Assembly (NCBI GenBank): GCA_025370075.1
Contig: CP073016.1
Coordinates: 3,720,001-3,784,000, forward strand
Length of the DNA stretch: 64,000 nucleotides
Reading direction: 5' to 3'
Origin: Chryseotalea sp. WA131a
GTDB taxonomy: Bacteria; Bacteroidota; Bacteroidia; Cytophagales; Cyclobacteriaceae
Shown: positions 60,601 to 64,000 of the stretch, piece after piece
Layout: each line of letters opens with the position of its first letter
Position numbering within the stretch: position 1 is the first letter of the stretch
Position numbers and translations under genes: made by a program
Notes under the pieces: model-generated
Seen by the model: the letters and a program-made list of their open reading frames with translations, nothing else
Told to the model about the DNA's origin: nothing
Database searches by the model: none

Positions 60601-61209
60601 GTAATCGGGTTTTAGCTTGAGGGCTTCGTCAAAATCCGCGGCACCGCCAGTTAAATCTTTTAGATTGATTTTTGCTTTACCGCGATTATTATACAGCACA
60701 GCATCTTTCTTGCCAGTGGCAAAAGCTTTGTCGTAATTGGTGATGGCATCTTTGTAATTCTCGGCCAGAAATTTTGCGTTGCCGAGATTGGCGAACGTTT
60801 CGAAATGATTAACGCCCATCTGCACGGCTTTTTCCAAATCACCAATCGAGCCTTGAAAATCTTCTAGCTTGTATTTTGCGTTGCCGCGAAACTGGAATAA
60901 CTCAGCGGTGTTGATGCGCGCTTTCACCGCTTCATCAAAATCAGTTTTGGCTTTTTCAAAATCATTTTGATAAAAGTTGGCAATGCCACGCTTTACAAAA
61001 ACTTCTTTGTTTGAAAAGCCAGTGGTAATAAGCTGCGAAAACTGAACAGACGCTTCTCTGAATTTACCTTGCTTTAGTTTCTCAAGTGCTTCTTGATATA
61101 CGATCTGTTGTATGGAATCTTGCTTGGCTGCTGGCAAGGCAGGCTTTTGGGCGAATCCTGAAAAAGAAATATAAATAAATGCTATCGCTAAATATCGCAT
61201 GACGGTCAA
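57691..61209 (-). CDS. Large secreted tetratricopeptide-repeat protein
   Basis: 1172 residues. A signal peptide (ends ISFSGFAQ) is followed by roughly thirty TPR units covering nearly all the chain. Clear examples are AIADFDKAL, NNRGKAKxxLxDFxGAxxDFDxAxxLKPDY and YYNRGxA-type pairs of helices at a 34-residue period. Such repeat solenoids bind other proteins, often at the outer membrane. Several units contain the same NNRGKA(K/Y) phrase, suggesting internal duplication. The partner is unknown. Confidence 0.93.
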   Translation of the reverse strand: MTVMRYLAIAFIYISFSGFAQKPALPAAKQDSIQQIVYQEALEKLKQGKFREASVQFSQLITTGFSNKEVFVKRGIANFYQNDFEKAKTDFDEAVKARINTAELFQFRGNAKYKLEDFQGSIGDLEKAVQMGVNHFETFANLGNAKFLAENYKDAITNYDKAFATGKKDAVLYNNRGKAKINLKDLTGGAADFDEALKLKPDYDKALENRADTRYQLKDWKGASADFEKIVFTGRSNEDLFQKIGTSKFNLNDFVGSAEALKKVVAKGVKDKEVFRILGLSLSNAKDYQGTANALAAAVSLGASDKAVFEQLGIAQYFLKDYKLAIESLSRAITSGVATKEVYLYKGNAEYNQKDTDNAVKDLEKAVSLGASDYDAFKNLGDAKFLKNDFAAAIQYYTKAVAFPAADAVAFNNRGKAKASLGDFAGALPDFDKAISLKPDYTKALLNRGTVRFNQGDFKGAAEDLEKAKAEGESAEVLRMLGVAKYNLNDKIAAKNYLESALKAGLKDAKANFYLANLRYDASEFKPAIEAFTTAEAGGEKDISLYEKRGKALYQTQDFGGAISDLEKVNQKGSSDLTTVEFLGIAYMQQQKTKEALVYLEKATMIGSKNKDVYFQVGNGRFKDNNFAGAITAYDKAIELGAKDEVVFNNRGKAKLNSAQAKESIADFDKALQAKPNYQQALKNRASANYSLKEWQKVITDITALGTNASADESALAGMAKYQLKDYAGAIGDLSKAIDGGTKDLPAGKAATQVYSLRGSAYFETQDFAKALPDFNKAIEQGETSAEMFFKRGACRFYAQEYKAALPDLEKAIVNGYTEGTAYDMRGFCKLDNKDAEGALNDFNTAIEKNPKLSNAFYHRGDAKFRTNNFAGAVQDYTQAITMGIVESVIYNNRGKAYFNLEKYEDAISDYGMAISKKEDYVRAYENRSAAYLKTKKFPEAIKDLRQIEKMTEKPDANFYQQMGEAYFEMKNYPLAKEYLDRTIAGGNRDKNILFMRGKSLAEQKEYQLAVRDFDEALKAGENTVTLFRERANAYLGLGNRKAAIDNLGKAIALEPNNSDLHYNSGLIKEEGQEYEGAKQDYDKAIKLNPKDASAFYGRANCKAELGDPGAGISDLDEAIQIDPKISAYHKLKGNFNYDLGNKNEACADWQKAVELGDAKAKFSIDQYCKKK

Positions 61210-61292
61210 AATTTGAAAAGTAAAAATAGAGAATTAGCCGAAGCGAAAAGATGAAAATTAGAGGTATTCCTCACATCGCAAAAAGGACGATA

Positions 61293-61424
61293 TTATCGGG
61301 TAAAGTGCTGGAAAAGATAAAAAATGAAGAAACCTATAATGGATGCCAAAATCAAATAGCCGAACACTTTGGCCCGCTGGTAGTAGCCTTTTATGTGAAT
61401 ATCTCCACGGTGTTTGCGGCTCAT
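61293..61424 (-). CDS. Tiny membrane protein B (43 residues)
   Basis: An ATG frame of 43 codons plus stop, reading MSRKHRGDIHIKGYYQRAKV and then one strong membrane helix (FGYLILASIIGFFIFYLF). It shares the pattern YYxRA(K/R)VF(G/A)YLI with the 36-residue protein encoded ten bases upstream in the same direction, so the two are paralogues in one operon. The basic N terminus would stay in the cytosol. No family is recognised. Confidence 0.65.
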   Translation of the reverse strand: MSRKHRGDIHIKGYYQRAKVFGYLILASIIGFFIFYLFQHFTR

Positions 61425-61434
61425 AACTAATCGT

Positions 61435-61545
61435 TTAGAAGACTTTCAAAAATTCAACGACCAAGTAGGCCAGTATGCCAAAACCAATCAAATAGGCAAA
61501 AACCCTCGCCCGGGCATAGTAAAACTTAACAGGCATCATTTTCAT
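61435..61545 (-). CDS. Tiny membrane protein A (36 residues)
   Basis: An ATG frame of 36 codons plus stop, MKMMPVKFYYARARVF followed by a hydrophobic helix (AYLIGFGILAYLVVEFL). It is homologous over the Tyr-Tyr/Arg-Ala/Val-Phe/Tyr-Leu-Ile stretch to the protein encoded just downstream. A TATATTTA box with an upstream TTTG on the minus strand (about 61572-61610) is a plausible promoter. The function is unknown. Confidence 0.65.
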   Translation of the reverse strand: MKMMPVKFYYARARVFAYLIGFGILAYLVVEFLKVF

Positions 61546-61760
61546 AACTTCCAGATTTTAAATATAATAACGTAAATATACGAACTAATACTTAAAATAC
61601 TAGCCAAACTCTATGACAGGCGGAATTTGACCGGTCAGCAGCTTTTCCATTCTGATGGGCGCAGGGATGTAACCTTCGATTAGGGCAAACAAACACAGAT
61701 AAAACACACCATATCGACTCGGCAAGGACTCAGGCTATAAGGGTTTTGGAAAAATTTGGG
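61546..61760. other. Intergenic stretch upstream of the tiny membrane genes
   Basis: No gene is visible on either strand. The part next to 61545 is very A/T-rich and carries promoter-like TATATTTA on the minus strand. The rest is average sequence between the end of the TonB-plug gene and this promoter. Confidence 0.6.
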
Positions 61761-62072
61761 TTATTGACCCGACTTGGATTTTTTGGTCTTGTATTTTTTG
61801 GTGGTAATGATTAATACCCCGTTTTTGCCTTTTTCTCCGTATTTCTCTACGGCTTTGCTGTCTTTCAAAACGTCAATTTTTTCGATGTCTTCAGGTTTAA
61901 CGGCTCCCAAATCGCTGCAGGGCATTTCTACATCATCTAATATAAAGAGAGGTTTGGGCTGATTTGGTACTAGCTGAACAGACTTGGATGGCTTCACTTG
62001 TAAGGTGTCTTGAGCCAAGCTAATAGTACTTATAAATAACATCAAGGCCAAAGTATAGAGGAGATTTTTCAT
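61761..62072 (-). CDS. Stand-alone TonB-receptor plug-like secreted protein
   Basis: About 103 residues from the ATG at 62072, which starts a signal peptide (MKNLLYTLALMLFISTISLAQ). The body (PLFILDDVEMPCSDLGAVKPEDIEKIDVLKDSKAVEKYGEKGKNGVLIITTK) matches the plug-domain segment of SusC-type TonB receptors, but no barrel follows. Such short plug proteins occur in Bacteroidota and may act as periplasmic partners or baits. The frame upstream of 62072 lacks signal-like sequence, so the shorter start is preferred. Confidence 0.8.
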   Translation of the reverse strand: MKNLLYTLALMLFISTISLAQDTLQVKPSKSVQLVPNQPKPLFILDDVEMPCSDLGAVKPEDIEKIDVLKDSKAVEKYGEKGKNGVLIITTKKYKTKKSKSGQ

Positions 62073-62136
62073 GTTGTTGAATGGCCAAAGCCATTGGTTG
62101 AGTGACCAAAGATAGTTTTTTCTTTCAAAACAATTT

Positions 62137-62919
62137 CTACTGATACCTATCCACAATATGCTGACTGATAACTTTATAAATCTCGGCCACGCTTTCGTCT
62201 TCTTGCAAAAATTCTAAATGCTTATCCAAAATTTCTAAATCACCACGCATGGCAGGGCCGGTTTGTGCTTGGTCGGGGCCAAGAGCTAAACTTTTGGTGA
62301 TGGTTTCTAAAATCAATGGCTTTAAAAAAGTGAAGTCGATGCTGTTTTGTTGCAAGATATCTTTACTGATGGTAAGCATGTGGTTGGTAAAATTAGAAGC
62401 AAACACGGCCGCCAGATGCAACGCCTTTCTTTCTTCTGAAGTTATTTTTGCCACTTGCTGACTTATGGCTTGAGCCAGTAACATCAATACTTTTTCTGCT
62501 TCTTCCGTATTGCTTTCTATAAAAATGGGAGTGGTTTTAAAATCAACCTTTTTTGCTTTTGAAAAAGTCTGAAGGGGATAAAGTACCCCAACGTGCTGGG
62601 CGGCTGCGTAGTGCAATTTGCTCAACGGTTGGCTGCCCGATGTATGAATCAAAACAGCCTCATCTGGAAGAACAATCTCTTGTGCTACGTTTGAGATGGC
62701 ATCGTCACTGACGGCTACTATAAAAATGGTTGAATCACTTGTTGAGAAATCGAGGGAAGCTTTTACTTCGGCTTGGTAAAGGCGCTCGGTCAATTCTTCG
62801 GCATCGCGCGGATTGGGGCTATACACTTCTTTCACAATAAGACCAGCATTGTCGAGGGCAGGTGCTAAATGCCATGCCAAGTTTCCGGAGCCGATGAAAG
62901 AGATAAACGAATTGTCCAT
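62137..62919 (-). CDS. Rossmann-like/DUF2520 protein
   Basis: 260 residues. An NAD(P)-binding motif at the N terminus (ISFIGSGNLAWHLAPALDNAG) is followed by IFIVAVSDDAI, HTSGSQPLSKL and a C-terminal helical domain (ERKALHLAAVFASNFTNHML, GPAMRGDLEILDKHLEFL), which is the full DUF2520 arrangement. It is related to ketopantoate and pyrroline-carboxylate reductases. The substrate is unknown. It is divergent from the CoA-transferase gene. Confidence 0.9.
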   Translation of the reverse strand: MDNSFISFIGSGNLAWHLAPALDNAGLIVKEVYSPNPRDAEELTERLYQAEVKASLDFSTSDSTIFIVAVSDDAISNVAQEIVLPDEAVLIHTSGSQPLSKLHYAAAQHVGVLYPLQTFSKAKKVDFKTTPIFIESNTEEAEKVLMLLAQAISQQVAKITSEERKALHLAAVFASNFTNHMLTISKDILQQNSIDFTFLKPLILETITKSLALGPDQAQTGPAMRGDLEILDKHLEFLQEDESVAEIYKVISQHIVDRYQ

Positions 62920-63014
62920 GCTCCTAAAATTAATTCTATTTTAACCAATTCTATGACAAATATCATCACTCGCATTTGAATACACACGTATCTTTCGGTC
63001 AAAAAAAATATCCT

Positions 63015-64000
63015 ATGTCAGTTCCATTTATGTCCGCATCAGATGCTATCAAAACTATTCAGTCGGGAGACCGCGTTTTTGTTCACGGCAGTGCGGCCAC
63101 GCCTTTGTTCTTGCTGAAAGAACTCGCCAATCAAGCTTCGCGACTCTCCAACGTGGAGCTTACCGCAGTTAGCACCCTAGGGGAGTTAGATATCACAAGG
63201 CCAGAGTATAGTGAAAAATTTTATTTTAACTCACTATTTGTTTCCGATAACATTCGCGCTAACATCAATGGAAATAATGGAGAGTACATCCCTATTTTTT
63301 TAAGTGAGATTTCGCGGCTGTTTGAGCAAGGCATTTTGCCCATCGATGTAGCCATGTTGCATGTATCACCACCCGATCAGCATGGTTATTGTTCGTTGGG
63401 CACTTCGGTAGATGTTGCCAAATCGGCCGTTAAGCAGGCCAAAAAGATTATTGCGCAAGTAAACCCTAACATGCCACGCACGCATGGGGATGGATTTATC
63501 CACATAAGTAAAATGGATGCGTTGGTAGAGTGTACGCAAGAATTGCCGCAGGTACGGTATGCCGATAAGATTTCGGAAGCTGAGGGGATAATCGGAAAAC
63601 TAATTGCCAATCTGGTGGAAGACCGCTCTACTTTGCAAATGGGCATTGGTGCTATACCCGATGCGGTGCTTCAATCACTAGGTCATTGCAAAGATTTAGG
63701 GGTTCACACCGAGATGTTTTCGGATGGTGTGATTGACTTGTTGCAAAAAGGGGTCATCACCAATGCGTATAAAAAGAAACACCCCGGCAAGGTAGTTTCT
63801 GCTTTTGCCATTGGCACCGATAAGCTTTACCGAGCGATTAATGATAACCCGGCCTTTGCATTTTTAGAAGCTAGTTATGTAAACGATACACGGGTGATTC
63901 GCGCAAACCCAAAAGTAGTTGCCATCAATAGTGCCATTGAAATTGATATTACCGGGCAAGTGTGTGCCGATTCGATTGGCACCTACCAATATTCGGGTGT
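63015..64000 (+). CDS. Acetyl-CoA hydrolase/CoA-transferase, 5' part
   Basis: The frame is open from the ATG at 63015 to the end of the window (328 codons). It matches the acetyl-CoA hydrolase/4-hydroxybutyrate CoA-transferase family: SGDRVFVHGSAATP, GVHTEMFSDGVIDLL, HPGKVVSAFAIGTDKLY and AINSAIEIDITGQVCADSIGT, where the Glu in the last block is the likely CoA-ester nucleophile. Such enzymes exchange CoA between acetate and another acyl group. A weak TATCTTTC box lies at 62989-62996. Confidence 0.92.
   Translation, partial: MSVPFMSASDAIKTIQSGDRVFVHGSAATPLFLLKELANQASRLSNVELTAVSTLGELDITRPEYSEKFYFNSLFVSDNIRANINGNNGEYIPIFLSEISRLFEQGILPIDVAMLHVSPPDQHGYCSLGTSVDVAKSAVKQAKKIIAQVNPNMPRTHGDGFIHISKMDALVECTQELPQVRYADKISEAEGIIGKLIANLVEDRSTLQMGIGAIPDAVLQSLGHCKDLGVHTEMFSDGVIDLLQKGVITNAYKKKHPGKVVSAFAIGTDKLYRAINDNPAFAFLEASYVNDTRVIRANPKVVAINSAIEIDITGQVCADSIGTYQYSG

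Noticed and set aside
1..64000. CRISPR arrays, rRNA and tRNA genes
   Set aside because: No regularly spaced 24-40 base direct repeats, rRNA-like blocks or cloverleaf sequences were noticed on reading; the 7-bp repeats are too short for CRISPR.

Overview
The window looks like a chromosome segment from a Bacteroidota bacterium, most likely order Cytophagales. Evidence for this: several promoters fit the Bacteroidota sigma-A pattern (TAnnTTTG at -7, sometimes with TTTG or TTG at -33), and Shine-Dalgarno sites are not evident. Characteristic families are present: a DUF5723 barrel, a 7TMR-DISM histidine kinase, FtsX/MacB-type orphan permeases, a DksA-like protein lacking zinc cysteines, a stand-alone TonB plug and a DUF2520 protein. 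No rRNA, tRNA, CRISPR array or recognisable insertion sequence was seen.

Layout. 1-3.9 kb: end of a UDP-glucuronate decarboxylase-like gene, an orphan ABC permease and a secreted M28 peptidase. 3.9-8.5 kb: the conserved rimP-nusA-infB operon with a clear promoter, a leader hairpin and a terminator. 8.6-11.7 kb: a lipoprotein and DUF5723 barrel pair. 11.7-12.7 kb: a single lipoprotein-methyltransferase gene between imperfect inverted repeats, which resembles a gene cassette. 12.8-20.7 kb: LemA, a small lipoprotein, asd, a large lamin-tail-domain secreted protein, a DksA-like protein, ScpB and an RluB-type pseudouridine synthase. 20.8-28.2 kb: a truncated permease, an ECF sigma factor with a membrane partner, a periplasmic binding protein, a 1130-residue propeller-amidohydrolase and an SDR enzyme. 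28.4-34.1 kb: a 7TM histidine kinase, a TetR regulator with its own palindromic operator, an alpha/beta hydrolase, a membrane protein, a second ECF sigma/anti-sigma pair and an acidic small protein. 34.2-39 kb: uvrA, a GlcG/HbpS-like protein and an S10 peptidase. 39.2-47.7 kb: a PadR regulator followed by three large orphan permeases. All three start with the same prefix domain and share a perfect 94-nt DNA repeat; a collapsed fourth copy follows. 47.7-64 kb: an OmpA-like hybrid, a THUMP methyltransferase, proC, a 905-residue membrane protein, a GapN-like dehydrogenase, deoC downstream of a toxin-antitoxin pair, an SNase-fold protein with altered catalytic positions, a 1172-residue TPR protein, two tiny tandem membrane proteins, a TonB-plug protein, a DUF2520 protein and the start of an acetyl-CoA hydrolase/CoA-transferase gene.

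The most unusual parts are the PadR/permease array, which has a homogenised 5' module and a deletion relic; the pair of 36- and 43-residue paralogous membrane proteins at 61.3-61.5 kb; the intergenic 7-bp tandem repeats, one set folding into an inverted hairpin that fills a whole intergenic gap; and the repeat-flanked methyltransferase cassette. Function calls rest on recognisable motifs. Membrane topology, promoter calls and evolutionary interpretations are inferences from reading the sequence.
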